From Clavelina lepadiformis (lineage: Eukaryota > Chordata > Ascidiacea > Aplousobranchia > Clavelinidae), in assembly GCF_947623445.1 (NCBI RefSeq), contig NC_135243.1, forward strand, positions 19,476,479 to 19,540,478: a stretch of DNA of 64,000 nt, read 5' to 3'. This document shows positions 10,909-23,203 of this stretch, piece after piece (the first letter of the stretch is position 1; each line of letters begins with the position of its first letter). The notes under the pieces were generated by a model. That model did not search any database. It saw only the letters and a list, made by a program, of their open reading frames with translations, and was not told where the DNA came from. A program made the translations under genes and the position numbers.

Positions 10909-13574
10909 ATGTAAAGACTATTAAGCGCATGACTGGCTGAATGTAAGACTAAACATTGTCAACTGCACATTTGACTGTAAAAATTCAGTCGCTACAATTT
11001 TTATATAAAAAGTCCAATATGTAACTGTATAAAGGTAAAAGATACGAAATTGTGACAAATGTACTTGTGATCTATGTTGTTATACCCTTCAGAAACTGCA
11101 TGATGCTTTTAGTTAGCCAAAACGGCCGCAACCTTGTTTCTAAAATGAGATTTGTGAACCTTACAGTCTGTTTGGTTGCTCCGTTGTCAAGTAAAACTCT
11201 TTAGTGACGTCCAGGAATTCGACATCATATCGGTCATTATTTGAAATACTGTACTTTTGATTTCAAACCATTTGTATATTAAAACATTGTTTAGCGCTAT
11301 TTAGAATGTTTAATGCTCAATTCGATTTCATTCTGCAATAAAATGCAGTAATTTATAATGACTATCGAATAATGTAGCAAAAGTTTTGTTCCTTGCAAAT
11401 TCCTCACTCTTTATTGTTTGATGCGTTTAATTTAACTACAAGCACAAAACCGACTGTGATTCCGCGCGCCCTATAAATAGGCCTATATGTCTGTATGTCG
11501 TTGTATATTTATAGCCGTACGAAATATACTTTTGCATAACCGGTTCCTTGTTTAGTTTTTTTTTCATCAAAACAAGAACTTATAGTTATGGATTACCTGG
11601 TTAGGTTTTCAAATATTTATTTCAAGTTCAATTGTTGATTAATTATCTGTTAAATCACCCTTAAATCATTGCCATCCGTTGCAAATCAAGATTCATTGTA
11701 AATAAATTCATTAAAATTGGTGTAAATATATATAATTTATGTTATTTTAATTCAAATAAACTTTGAATAATAATTAATGATTAATAATAATCAACTAATT
11801 TAAAATAATTAATAAAAAATTATGCAAATTTAAATCAATTCCAACTAATTTATATATAATTATAAAACGTTTATAAAAATCAAAAAACCTTGAAGAAAAC
11901 TCGACTGAAATATTTGAAAACGAAGAAAAGTTCGGTTTATTCCAATAAGTACTCTTCATACCTGTTCATGCAGCATCTTCGCTGTTAATATAAGGAACAC
12001 CTCTTGGACCATCTCTTTCTTGGGTTTTTAAAAACTGATTTCAGCCTAACCAACTCTATATATACGATATAAAATAAAGTTAATACTGTTTAAAATCAAT
12101 TTAAAAGCAGTAAGTACACAAAAAATATATTTACATTTCGGTAACTTAGGTTTGCAACATATTGCTTTGATAATTAATTAATCGTATAATGAAATAACAT
12201 GCTAGAAACTCACAATATTTTCACGCCAAACTGGTTTGAAATCTCCATTAATCGGTAGCTTTTTCTTATCGGCAAAGTTCTTTTTTATACCGATTAATCT
12301 GTATTGATCGATTTGGCTTGGCCGATAAGAAAGATGAATATTTAGACAATTACTAAAATTTCTTTAAATTTAACTGATATATCTTAAACAACAACAGCAA
12401 TAATAACAAAATAAACTACTGTAGTTTAGTTAGGATTTAATAATGTGACTCCTCATTAATGGAATTTTCCGATATTGCATTGCCGATAACTGTCCGATAT
12501 TTATCAGTATATCAATATATGTAAAGTAAATTTTTTTTTCGTAAGGGTTGATTTAGAGATTTGAACAAATAGGCTACATACACTTTTTTTGCAATGTTTT
12601 TTTTCTGCTAAGTGCTTGTAATTTTTCAAGTGTCCACATCAAATTTTTACGAATAAATTTACTCCTCTCATGGGCTATTATCCCGCATTGCGTGCACGCA
12701 AGATTACTTAAACGTTGGTTGTGTTGTTTGTAAATGAATTGTGTTTCTAGGTTGATTAGAGATTGGAGCGATATACAATGAGGTTAACATTATCTCTACA
12801 TCCTGGCCTTAAGATTTGATGAATATGTGCTTCCAATATTGAGTTGTTTTTACCGTTTTCAAAACATCCATGTTCGATAAGTAAATAAGAGAATTCGGCT
12901 AGCCAGTCCGGTCGTTATTCAAGGAAAGTACCTGGCAGTCTAGGCAACAAGGAAATGTCCGCGATAATTTCAATATTCGCGTTATCGTACACCAACCAGC
13001 ACTGGCCAGGTAGCATATAACATGACGATCTAAGGTGCAGTTGCCCAGACCACCACAACTGCATTAACGGACTGGGCGTGGTGTTGAACCTGCAATACAA
13101 GCAAAATCCTGCAACTAACTAATAATTACTTTATGAAGTATCACGTCACAGAAACAACTTTTTTATTTACGACGAGAATAAAAATCACAAATGGAAAATT
13201 TGCACAATGTTAAAATCGTAATGAGGGAAAATTGTAAACGGATTAGCCTACAACGGCACCGGTTATGCAATACTAAGATATATTTATGGGATTATTCAAT
13301 GCTATGCCGATATTTGTTTACAGTTAACCATGAGCAGTTAACATCAATACGATCAGCATGGATATATATATTGAAGCAAGGACAGAAGCGATTACAGCAT
13401 TTCTTGACATAACAAACCAAATGAAATATGGAATATGACCCACTATTAAAGTATAGGAGTGACGACTTTTAAAGAATGAAATACTTTCATCTGCGTGAAA
13501 TATGCAACGAACTCACTCGAGAAACGCAGAAATAACTAACAGTTTCACAGCAATACATTGAACAAAATGTCTTT
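10909..13574. other. 3' flank of receptor A and spacer to CCCH copy 2
   Basis: Matching sequence to the flank of receptor copy B ends near 11748, where the two copies part; that is a duplication breakpoint. Then comes very AT-rich sequence (about 11.75-12.6 kb) with several CCGATAA-type repeats in both orientations (about 12.25-12.5 kb), possibly an old element. From about 12.76 kb the sequence matches 19.2 and 40.73 kb. No gene is supported. Confidence 0.45.
11337..11342 (+). terminator. candidate polyadenylation signal of receptor A
   Basis: A canonical AATAAA lies 429 bp after the stop codon. A weaker alternative overlaps the stop itself. The duplicate has AATAAA at 32567-32572. Confidence 0.4.
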
Positions 13575-15303
13575 TTATGGTTGAGACAGATATTTGGGCG
13601 CTTGAAGTTCGCTTGGTCCGTGGGCTAAAGTACAAATCGATCCTCTGGGACAATTTCCGTTGATCCAACTAAATTCAGCATAATGTTTCAATTAGTTTGA
13701 TAACTTCATTTAAAATATAAGCATATACAGTTAACTTGTATCTATTTTAATTTTAAAGCAAGCGGTAACTTACCCTTCACAAATTTGGGTTTTAAACTTG
13801 AACACTGTCGAATAATCTTTACGTATTTCAAGCAGGTTATGGGCAAAGTTGCACTGTGGTCCATAAGAACATTTTCCTGTTATCAGTAAATCTTTGCAGA
13901 GTTTTGTTCTGAATTTCATGCTCAGTTGATTTGCTCCTGTAAATGCAAATAATACATTGAAATATGTTGCGATAAAACAGTTGAATGACAACCATGATTT
14001 GTTAAGCTTCATTAAAGTAAATACTTACTCATAAAAATCTGCCCTACGCTCTGCTAGAATACAAAAGTTAAGAACGTACTATGAGCATATACACATTTAG
14101 ATCCCAAATTGCAGTTTACATTTGAAGTGAAATTTTTACAGAAACGATTCTTGTAGAAAGGAGAATTCTTTTCTTCTTTGTTGTGATAAAAAGTACATTT
14201 CTCTCCGTAAGGACATCTCCCAAATACGTAAAAATTTGTGCACGGTTTTGTTTTAAAATTAAGCACACTTACAGGAGGACGTCTCTCATTATTACCTAAA
14301 CATACACATAATGACGTCATTAATGGCGAAGCAATAATTACCGGAAACATACAAACCTCAAAGTTATAAATTAGGGCTAGTTTGCAAGAAATATTTTAAC
14401 CAACTTATTTCAGGGGGCACTACCTAAAAACTTACCATAGACGAAGAAACACTCCGAGCCAAAATTGCAGCTTCCAATTAAAATCCGACTTTTACTAAGA
14501 CATGTCGGTAATGCGAGATCAGTTTCGTCACGTGACAAAGTGTCGTCCCAATGATTAAAATTTTCTGACGGCATAAAAGACTTTTGTGCTGTGCGAGGTA
14601 AAAACTCGGGGACGGTGAGATCTAAAGTACTGACGTAATTATGTTTTTCCTCGTGGATTAGGTCGCAGTTCGGTCCGAGTTCGCATAGACCTTCGTCGTG
14701 ATACCTGATGAATATAAACAAATTTATGTCGTTTCGTGATGTCGATTACCTCTTTAATGATTTGTGCCTGATCTAACGTAACTCTAGTGACAGGTTTAAG
14801 CTACTATGAAGTCATGGTCACTTACTTAGGACATAATTTACTTTTGTTGACTTTACAACCAGAGGAATATCATTTCGTCCTCTCAAACGACGTGACTGGA
14901 AAATCTATAACAAAAACGTCATTAAAATTGACCAGAACCTGCGACTAATTTTGTTAGACTTTGTCATTTAACAATCTATGCTAACACTCTGACCTAATAA
15001 GTGATGTTATATGACGTTTTAAAACAACTCTTTGGCGGTCTGTTATATTGCAATGTTTATGTGAGCCAAGAGCTAGCAACTTTGATTAAATAATATTTTT
15101 AGGAAAAACTTCAACGTTTCATCACACACATCATCCAATAATTTCTACATTTGTAGGTTGTTATTGAAATTTACTGAGCTGCTATACCCATTAATACTTT
15201 AGTTCAAATCAATCCAATTATGACGTCACATTGACAAACATGAAGACGAATTTATTGAGGAAAACCACAACTTACCTTGAAATTCTGATCGACGACTTTC
15301 CAT
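13575..15303 (-). pseudogene. CCCH zinc-finger gene, copy 2 (nonsense in exon 2)
   Basis: Minus-strand exons are 15276-15303, 14826-14904, 14436-14704, 14080-14295, 13774-13936 and 13575-13668, with the same lengths as in the intact copies and GT-AG borders. In exon 2 the codons that read CAT ACA in other copies have become AAA TGA, giving a stop before the first finger. The later exons remain open and are the most diverged of the set (for example FYVFGRCPYGEKC, RILIGSC), so this copy is an older branch. It could still produce a short protein from a downstream start, but the full product is lost unless the stop is an error. Confidence 0.75.
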
Positions 15304-16983
15304 CTTTCTCCAGTAAAATTCAACAAGTGTATCACGAAAGTGGTTTAATAAATGTGTCTGAGGTCGAATCCAGTTTTCAAGGTATTTAAAGGAAAACTGT
15401 GCCTGATAAGAACACGCTTCCTGGAGTTAGTAAATGTTATACTTTACACCTACTATCTATCTATGGCACTTCTAAAATGTTCCTATCTTTTACGTAGCAT
15501 CGGCGAAAGGTGAAAAATTGCACCTCAATTCATTTTTTATCTCTCGTCTTTATTCTAACTAGTCCACTTGTGAGTTCGGTGTTTACACTGATTAGCAGCG
15601 AACAATGATTATATATTTTGAGTTACCGAACTAGATTATACGTTTTCATGTGACAAAAATTAATCTTAACATTGCAGTCTCATGGAACATCGTAAATTTG
15701 AAACATCATACATACGTATTAATTATTTTAACATAAAATTAATAAAAAAAGATTTTCGCAACTAACATAGAAGTAGAGCAATGGAATATTGTGTTGCGTT
15801 AGGTGTTTTATTCACTGGTGTTTCATGCCAGTATACAGCTACACACAGATTTTAACACGCAATTTTTTACTTGATTGTAGCAAGATATTGGCCAATCTGT
15901 GTTTATACATGGTTTATCACTATCAATCGTTGAATGTTGTACTTTTGATGAAAAGTTTTGAAATAATGTTATAATTTCAAGGATCAGAAATATTTGGCAC
16001 AAATTGTCTTTTACGGAGCAGTGTAAAATTAGTTCTCACTTTTGGAGCGAGTCTTCAAACTGGATGATTTGGAAATATTATGATGATGAAACTGGATGCA
16101 TTTTAATACATTTTAAATACGATTCGAGACAAACAAACATTTAGAGCAGTATTTGTGCTGCCGACAAAGCATTAAGTTGAATACAGCGGCAGCATTTGTA
16201 AGAAAAGCGTTCACAAACTTATTGAACTCGTCCCAAGTTGAGTATAATAGTGCAGTCCCGTAGGTCGGTTTCCTTTTTTTTGCAACTAACATAGAAGTAG
16301 AGCAATGGAATGTTGTGTTGCGTTAGGTGTTTTATTTACTGGTGTTTCATACCAGTATACAGTTACACACAGATTTTAACACGCAATTTTTTACTTGATT
16401 GTAGCAAGATATTGGCCAATCTGTGTTTATACATGGTTTATCACTATCAATCCTTGAATGTTGTACTTTTGATGAAAAGTTTTGAATCTTCGTTCTTCAA
16501 TTTCGTTTGCGCCTAAAATTAGAAAAGCTTTTTGTTGAATCGAAATTCACATCGTTTAATCATTTATGTCAACTGCAATAGTTTGAAACAAACTTAAAAC
16601 TTTTCGTCAGAACATAGACATAAAAATATTGGTTAGCGTGGATGAATGTCACACTTTATTACAATCAAGTGGCCTAATGTTATAAATGAAACAATCTCGG
16701 AGTTAAAGTCGACCAGTCATATGCTTTTTAAATCCTCCAAAACGTACACACAGAGACATAAATTTAGTTTACTCCATATAAGTTTAACTGCACATAATTG
16801 CAACCAATCTTATGTAAAGCAAAGTGTAGGGAACAGAGGAAACCGATCTACGGTACTGCATTATTATACTCAACTTGGGACGAGTTCCATAAATTTTTGA
16901 ACGCTTTTCTTAAAAATGCTGCCGCTGTATTCCACTTTGTCAATGTGATGTTATAACTGGTTTGATTGCAACATAGGTTGCCA
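15304..16983. repeat. upstream region of CCCH copy 2 with a local tandem duplication
   Basis: The segment starting GCAACTAACATAGAAG at about 15767 recurs at about 16282, so about 200 bp (signal-peptide-like ORF included) is present twice. A mirrored pair occurs at 53.8-54.55 kb. The region 16.49-16.9 kb is a diverged, oppositely oriented copy of 2.4-2.85 kb. No complete gene can be supported. Confidence 0.5.
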
Positions 16984-17345
16984 CATTTTGTTGAATAGAA
17001 ACCGCGGCTACCATTTTTTTTATTTTTGACCGTTTTGTGAAACTTCTATTCGAAGGCGGCTTCTATTTTTATTACATGAAGTACCGGTAGTGTTGATTAG
17101 GTGACAATAAAATTCTGCGCTCTCTTTTGACAAAAAGGTTTTATTTTATTACAATCAGATCACTACTGTAATGTGACAATTGCTGTTTATCGCATGTGCA
17201 AGCTGTCAATGAAAGGCTTTATATTACACCGAAGCAATTTCATCATTGTATTCTGTGGCTTCTATGCGAGGGCGGCTTCTATTGTTTATTTTTAATCAAA
17301 TCGTGCGGTTTCTATTCGAAGGCGGCTTCTATTCAACAAAATACG
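16984..17345. mobile_element. short inverted-repeat element (MITE-like), copy 1
   Basis: The ends match as inverted repeats (ATTTTGTTGAATAGAA left, its complement right). The interior has repeated TTCTATTCGAAGGCGG units. The better preserved copy is at 38486-38868. No transposase and no clear target duplication are seen. Confidence 0.6.
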
Positions 17346-17739
17346 GCACTGGAAATTACTTCCTACAAGAAAGACTTAAGATAAATTTTCCGTAACAATC
17401 AATCACCACGGCTGTGTTGGCAACTGATACACTCGACATAATGATTGAACATAAAAAAATCATTTCGCGCACTTGACCCACCTTCACCTTTCATGGTTTG
17501 CTTTTAAACGCTCCTTGTGTCATTCAAACCTTGCTTTAGGATTCACGAACTGGGCGTGAGGATTGTCCTTAAAACTAGTGACGTAGCGACCCAAATACAT
17601 CAGTGCAAGCAAGTTCTTCAGTGTTACCTCACAAAGGAAAATCTGTAAAACGCAAGAAAGCTCAAATACTCGTCCTGTGCGTTTGCAAACAAGAAAATAT
17701 TTATGGGGAAATAGCTTACAGTGATATATTTTATTGTAG

Positions 17740-18084
17740 GTATACCGGAACCCACAGCAAGGAAAAAAATACGCAGAAATCACTGAGCCAAGTAATGTGG
17801 ATGCATTTGACCAAGTCATAAAACATGTCGGGCATCAGGGATTGGAATTAAACTTACGACAGGATCAAGTTGGAACTTTATTTTACTCACACAAATCTGT
17901 ATCCGCTTTGTATCATGCAGTAAAACTTTCCAGGCAAAAAATGAGAATCGCCCCAACCAGCAAAACAACAACCCAAACTTTGAAAGGACTCCACTCCCAA
18001 CCAGGAACTGAACTCGCCGCTTTCACGACAAGGTTTGAAACCAAAGTGGAAATTGCAATCTTCTGCCTTCGCGGCAAGCTTTAA
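17740..18084 (+). CDS. unidentified exon (VYRNPQQGKK), copy 1
   Basis: After a T-rich tract and AG at 17738-17739, the frame starting VYRNPQQGKKYAEITEPSN stays open for 114 codons to TAA. It continues with DQVGTLFYSHKSVSALY. The copy at 39262-39606 keeps the same frame with about ten substitutions, several of them amino-acid changes. The composition looks protein-like, and an upstream stretch reading ATQIHQCKQVLQCYL at about 17580-17645 may be a partner exon. I do not recognise the family. It may be the last exon of a gene whose 5' part is not here. Confidence 0.35.
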   Translation, partial: VYRNPQQGKKYAEITEPSNVDAFDQVIKHVGHQGLELNLRQDQVGTLFYSHKSVSALYHAVKLSRQKMRIAPTSKTTTQTLKGLHSQPGTELAAFTTRFETKVEIAIFCLRGKL

Positions 18085-18615
18085 AAACAATGTCCAGCAT
18101 TGAAATACCAAAATTTTTAATTGAAAAATTAATGTTTCGCTAGTCTTTCCCACCTAGAACCACACAATTATTTCAGAATTAGTCGGTTAGGTTTTTTGAT
18201 AAAAGTATCAGGAACTGAAAAGTGTTAAACCTGCAACTTGCACAGAAACTTGGAAATGATTAAACGTTTGATAACTGGTATTAGTCACTTGATACTCTAT
18301 TGCCAACTAAAGTAGGTACAGTAATAGGAGTTTAGCCTATGTCCAATTAGACGACATGAAGAGAAATTAACAACGTGAAGTTTCGTAATTGAATCAATTA
18401 TGATTGTTATAAACATTAAAGATTTCAAAGTCCAATCTCATGCGCCCCTGTAGTTATGGTTCTTTTGGACCGAACATGGTTACCCGTCAAACCGGTACCG
18501 TACTGGTTGCCGTGGTTGGGCAATAAGCTATCACCTATCAACCTATTAGCAGTTAGAGCAATCTATACAGCTGTAACACTTACATAGGTGATTTACAGTA
18601 AGTATTGCTAAGCCT
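18085..18615. other. noncoding repeat block
   Basis: This is a diverged copy of about 3080-3280 and 23320-23520 followed by a copy of the PYWLPWLG segment (about 18.48-18.60 kb), which here has a TAG within its frame. No gene. Confidence 0.4.
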
Positions 18616-18927
18616 ATGATTTTGTTGATATTGACTGTGATTAGTTACCTATTACATCATAAGGCCCTTGTACATACTAATTATCCAGTTTTTACTCGAA
18701 CATTATACGAATCGGATAGATGTGTAAGAACATTTACGGTAACGTATAAAATGAAAAATTATCTTCATAGTGATAAGTTTTCCGGTGGTGACGTCATCAA
18801 GATTAAGAACTTCAGACAAAAATATTTTAGGAAAGAAAATATCAATCTGACACTGCATCGATTGCAAGACTGCGAACACGGCTTGCCACTTATACATAAA
18901 ACTGTTAAAAAAACTTTGTCACTATGA
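18616..18927 (+). CDS. possible small secreted protein, copy 1
   Basis: An ATG-started single frame of 103 residues with a hydrophobic N-terminus (MILLILTVISYLLHHKALV) followed by a basic, largely polar body with two cysteines. The near-identical copy at 40146-40430 has an indel that changes its C-terminal half, and inverted copies near 52.1-52.4 and 57.2-57.5 kb are further broken. No homologue recognised. The loss of frame in other copies argues that it may not be a gene. Confidence 0.25.
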   Translation: MILLILTVISYLLHHKALVHTNYPVFTRTLYESDRCVRTFTVTYKMKNYLHSDKFSGGDVIKIKNFRQKYFRKENINLTLHRLQDCEHGLPLIHKTVKKTLSL

Positions 18928-20033
18928 CTAGTCACGATGAAGATTGAGTGTCACATTCAACTTTTTATAACTAGCTTATTGTTGGTTGTTATAGAGCAAC
19001 GTATTCACCAGATTTTCATTTTAAAGCATACGTTGCACGGTGGTGCGTATGACACATTGATCACACTTTTAAAATATTTGTATAAAAGTTAGTGTTGAAG
19101 TATATAAGCTTTTACGAGGCAGTCAGAAATAGCGATAATCACGAAATTATGTAAATGCAAATGTTTTATTCGACCTGTTTTGTTCTGAGGTTTGGGCGAT
19201 ATACACTTATACAGTGCAATTAGTTTAATCTGTAAATCCTGGCTGTAAGATTTCATTAAGATGTGCTTCCAATATTGAGTTGTTTATACCGTTTTCAAAA
19301 CATCCATGTTCGATGAGTAAATGAGAGAATTCGGCTAGGCAGTCCGGTCGTTATTCAAGGAAAGTACCTGGTAGTCTAGGCAACAAGGAAACGTCCGCGA
19401 CAATTTCAATATTCGCGTTATCGTACACCAACCAGCACTGGCTAGGTAGCATATAACATGACGAGCTAAGGTGCAATTGCCCAGACCACCACAATTGCAT
19501 TAACGGACTGGGCGAGGTGTTGAACCTGCAATACTAGCAAAATCTTGCAACTAACTAATCATTTATGAAGTATCACGTCACAGAAACAACTTTTTTATTT
19601 ACGACGAGTATAAAATTACAATTGGAAAACTTGCACAATGTTAAAATCTTGATGAGGGAACATTGTACACGGATTACAACGGCACGGTTTATGCAGTACT
19701 AAGATATATTTATGGGATTATTCAATGCTATGCCGATATTTGTTTACAGTTAACCATGAGCAGTTACCATCAATACGACCAGCATGGATATATGTATGTA
19801 AATTAGTAAATTCAAAACTGAAAAATCGTTGAAACAAGGACAGAAGCGATTACAGCATTTCTTGACATAACAAACCAAATAAAATACGGAATATCCCCCA
19901 CTGTTGAAGTATAGGAGTGACGACTTTTAAAATAATGAGATATTTTCATCTGCGTGAAATATGCAACGAACTCACTCGAGAAACGCAGAAATAACAAACA
20001 GTTTCACAGCAATACATTGAACAAAATGTCTTT
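18928..20033. other. spacer upstream (in genome order) of CCCH copy 3
   Basis: AT-rich sequence colinear with about 40450-41557 and, in part, with 12.76-13.57 kb. It lies downstream of the minus-strand CCCH gene. Nothing beyond the repeat relationship is seen. Confidence 0.4.
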
Positions 20034-21767
20034 TTATGGTTGAGACAGATATTTGGGCGCTTGAAGTTCGCTTGGTCCGTGGGCTAAAGCACAAATCGAT
20101 CCTCTGGGACAATTTCCGTTGATCCAACTAAATTCAGCATAATGTTTCAATTAGTTTGATAACTTCAATTAAAACATAAGCATATACAGTTAACTTGTAT
20201 CTATTTTAATTTTAAACCAAGCGGTAACTTACCCTTTACAAATTTGGGTTTTAAACTTGAACACTGTCGAATAATCTTTCCGTTTTTCAAACAGGTTATG
20301 GGCAAAGTTGCACTGTGGTCCATAAGAACATTTTCCTGTTATAAGTAAATCTTTGCAGAATTTTGTTTTGAATTTCATGCTAAGTTCATCTGCGCCTGAA
20401 AATGCAAAAAATGCATTGAAATGTGTTGCAATAGAACAATTGAATGACACCCATGATTTGTTAAGCTTCATTAAAGTAAATATTTACTCACAAAAATCTG
20501 CCCTACGCTCTACTAAAGTACAAAAGTTAAGAACGTACTATGTGCAAATACACATTTGTATCTCAAATTGCAGTTTCCATTTGAAGTGAAATTTTTACAA
20601 AGACGATTCTTGTAGAAAGGAGAATTCTTTTCTTCTTTGTTGTGATAAAAAGTACATTTGTCCCCATAAGGACATTTGCCAAATGCATACATATTAGTGC
20701 ACGGTTTTGTTTTAAAATTAAGGACGCTTGCAAGAGGACGTCTTCTATTATTACCTAAACATGCACATTATAACATCATTATAGATGAAGCAATAATTAC
20801 CGTAAACATTCCAAACTCAAAGTTATAAATTAGAGCTAGTTTGAAACAAATATTTTATCCAAAAAATATCACAGCGCACACCCCAAAAACTTACTATAGA
20901 CGAAGTAACACTCCGAGTCAAAATTGCAGCTTCCAATTAAAATCCAACTTTTACTAAGACCTGTTGGAAATGCGAGATCAGTTTCCTCATATGACAAAGT
21001 GTCGTTCCAATGATTAAAATTTTCTGACGGCATAAAAGACTTTTGTGCTGTGCGAGGTAAAAACTCGGGGACGGTAGGATCTAAAGTACTGACGTAATTA
21101 TGTTTTTCCTCATGGATTAGGTTGCAGTTCGGTCCGAGTTCACATAGACCTTCGTCGTGATACCTGATGAATATAAACAAATTTACGTCGTTTCGTGATG
21201 TCGATTACCTCATTCATGACTTGTGCCTGATCTAACGTAACTCTAGTGACAGTTTTATGCAACTATGAAGTCATGGTCACTTACTTTGGACATAATTTAT
21301 TTTTTTTGACTTTACAACCAGAGGAATATGTATGCGTCCTCTCAAACGACGTGACTGGAAAATCTATAACAAAAACGTCATTAAAATTGACCAGGACCTG
21401 CGACCAATTTTGTTAGACTTTGTCATTTAACAATCTATGCTAACACTCTAACGTAATAAGTGTGTTATATGAAGTTTTAAAACAACTCTTATGCGGTCTG
21501 TTATATTGCAATGTTTATGTGAGCAAAGAGCTAGCAACTTTATTTTTGATTGAATAATAATTTGAGGAAAAACTTCAACGTTTCATCACACACATCATCA
21601 AATAATTTCTACATTTGTAGGTTGTTATTGAAATTTACTGAGCTGCTATATCCATTAATACCTTGGTTCAAATCAATCCAGTTATAACATTACATTGACA
21701 AACATGACGACTAATTTATTGACGAAAACCACAACTTACCTTGAAATTCTGATCGACAGCTTTCCAT
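20034..21767 (-). CDS. multi-CCCH zinc-finger protein, copy 3 (intact)
   Basis: Six minus-strand exons, 21740-21767, 21285-21363, 20895-21163, 20539-20754, 20233-20395 and 20034-20127, give 849 nt and 282 residues with consistent phases. Fingers in order: C-x8-C-x5-C-x3-H spanning exons 2 and 3; a degenerate one (SCNFDSECYFVY, first Cys missing and His replaced by Tyr); two in exon 4; one in exon 5; and a last one with C-x7-C spanning exons 5 and 6. The lead-ins NFKTKPC, KFKTKFC and KFKTQIC recall the YKTEL lead-in of TTP/TIS11-type RNA-binding fingers. RNA binding is therefore the likely activity (family inference); the target is unknown. No stop or frameshift was seen. Confidence 0.82.
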
Positions 21768-21846
21768 CTTTCTCCAGTAAAATTCAACAAGTGTATCACG
21801 AAAGTGGTTCTATAATTATGTCTGAGGTCGAATCCAGCTTTCAGGG

Positions 21847-21854
21847 TATTTAAA
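21847..21854 (-). promoter_or_regulatory. TATA-like element of CCCH copy 3
   Basis: TTTAAATA on the minus strand, about 80 bp upstream of the ATG, kept in all copies that retain this region, including the inverted ones. Confidence 0.3.
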
Positions 21855-22245
21855 GGAAAACTGTGTCTGATAAGAACGCGCTTCCTGGAGTTGGTAAATG
21901 TTATACTTTACACCTACTATCTATCTATGGCACTTCTAAACTTTTCCTATCTTTTACGTAGCGTCGGCGAAAGGTGAAAAATTGCACCTCAATTCATTTT
22001 TTATCTCTCGTCTTTATTCTAACTCGTCCACTTGTGAGTTCGATGTTTACACTGATTAGCAGCGAACAATCATTACATATTTTGAGTTACCGAACTAGAT
22101 TATACGTTTTCATGTGACAAAAATTAATCTTAACATTTCAGTCTCATGAAACATCGTAAATTTGAAACATCATACCTATATATTAATTATTTTAACATAA
22201 AATTAATAAAAAAAGGATTTTCGCAACTAACATAGAAGTAGAGCA

Positions 22246-22472
22246 ATGGAATATTGTGTTGCGTTAGGTGTTTTATTTACTAGTGTTTCATGCCAGTATA
22301 CAGCTACACACATACTTTAACACGCAATTTTTTACTTGATTGTAGCAAGATATTGGCCAATCTGTGTTTATACATGGTTTATCCCTATCAATTCTTGAAT
22401 GTTGTACTTTTGATGAAAAGTTTTGAAATAATGTTAAAGGACAATTTCAAAGATCAGAAATATTTGGCATAA
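22246..22472 (+). CDS. possible small secreted peptide, two exons (copy 2)
   Basis: Same structure as at 2009-2235: exon 22246-22295, 50-nt intron, exon to the TAA at 22472. 58 residues, starting MEYCVALGVLFTSVSC. Several residues differ from the first copy, yet the frame is kept. Unknown product; tentative. Confidence 0.28.
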
Positions 22473-23069
22473 ATTGTATTTTACGGAGCAGTATAAAATT
22501 AGTTCTCACTTTTGGAGCGACTCTTCAAACTGGATGATTTGGAAATTTTGTGAAGATGAAACTGGATGCACAGATACATTTTAAATCCGATTCGCGACAA
22601 ACAAGCATTTAGAGCAGTATATGTGCTGCCGACAAAGCATTAAGTTGAATACAGCCGCAACATTTGTAAAAAAAGCGTTCACAAACTTATTGAAATCGTC
22701 CCAAGTTGAATATATAACAGTACCGTAGATCGGTTTCCTTTATTCCCTACACTTTGCTTTACATAAAATTGGTTGCAATTATGTGCAGTTTAACTTATAT
22801 GGAGTAAACTAAATTTATGTCTCTGTGTGTACGTTTTGAAAGCATTAAAAAGCATATGACTGGTTAACTTTAATTCCGAGATTGTTTCTTTTATAGCATT
22901 AGGCCACTTGATTGTAATAAAGTACGACATTAATCTACGCTGACCAATATTTTCATGTTTAAGTTTAGAGTAAAATTTTGTTTTGAAAGTTTGTTTTAAA
23001 CTATTGCAGTTGTCATAAATGGTCAAACGATGAGAAACTCGATTCAACAAAAACCCTTTTTCATTTTAG
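22473..23069. other. repeated block, no gene established
   Basis: Duplicate of 2236-2835 with the same minus-strand open frames. No splice structure could be supported. Confidence 0.3.
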
Positions 23070-23203
23070 GCGCAAACGAAAAGTTGCATGTAATTGATCA
23101 GTTACGACCGGATGATTTGACACATTTTATAATATCAAAATCGCTAGAACGGACAAAGGTTAAAGCTATGGATAGCAGGCCTTGGAACTATCATCCAGCA
23201 TAA
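23070..23203 (+). CDS. unidentified terminal exon, copy 2 (open)
   Basis: Acceptor after CATTTTAG, then an open exon ANEKLHVIDQLRPDDL ending WNYHPA and TAA. It is the only copy of this exon in the window that I read without a stop. No upstream exon or family recognised. Confidence 0.4.

Noticed and set aside
14410-14721. The 103-residue frame (FIFIRYHDEGLC...) as a separate single-exon gene in each copy
   Set aside because: It begins at TTG, not ATG, and is exon 3 with flanking intron bases; adding exon 2 completes the first CCCH finger exactly.
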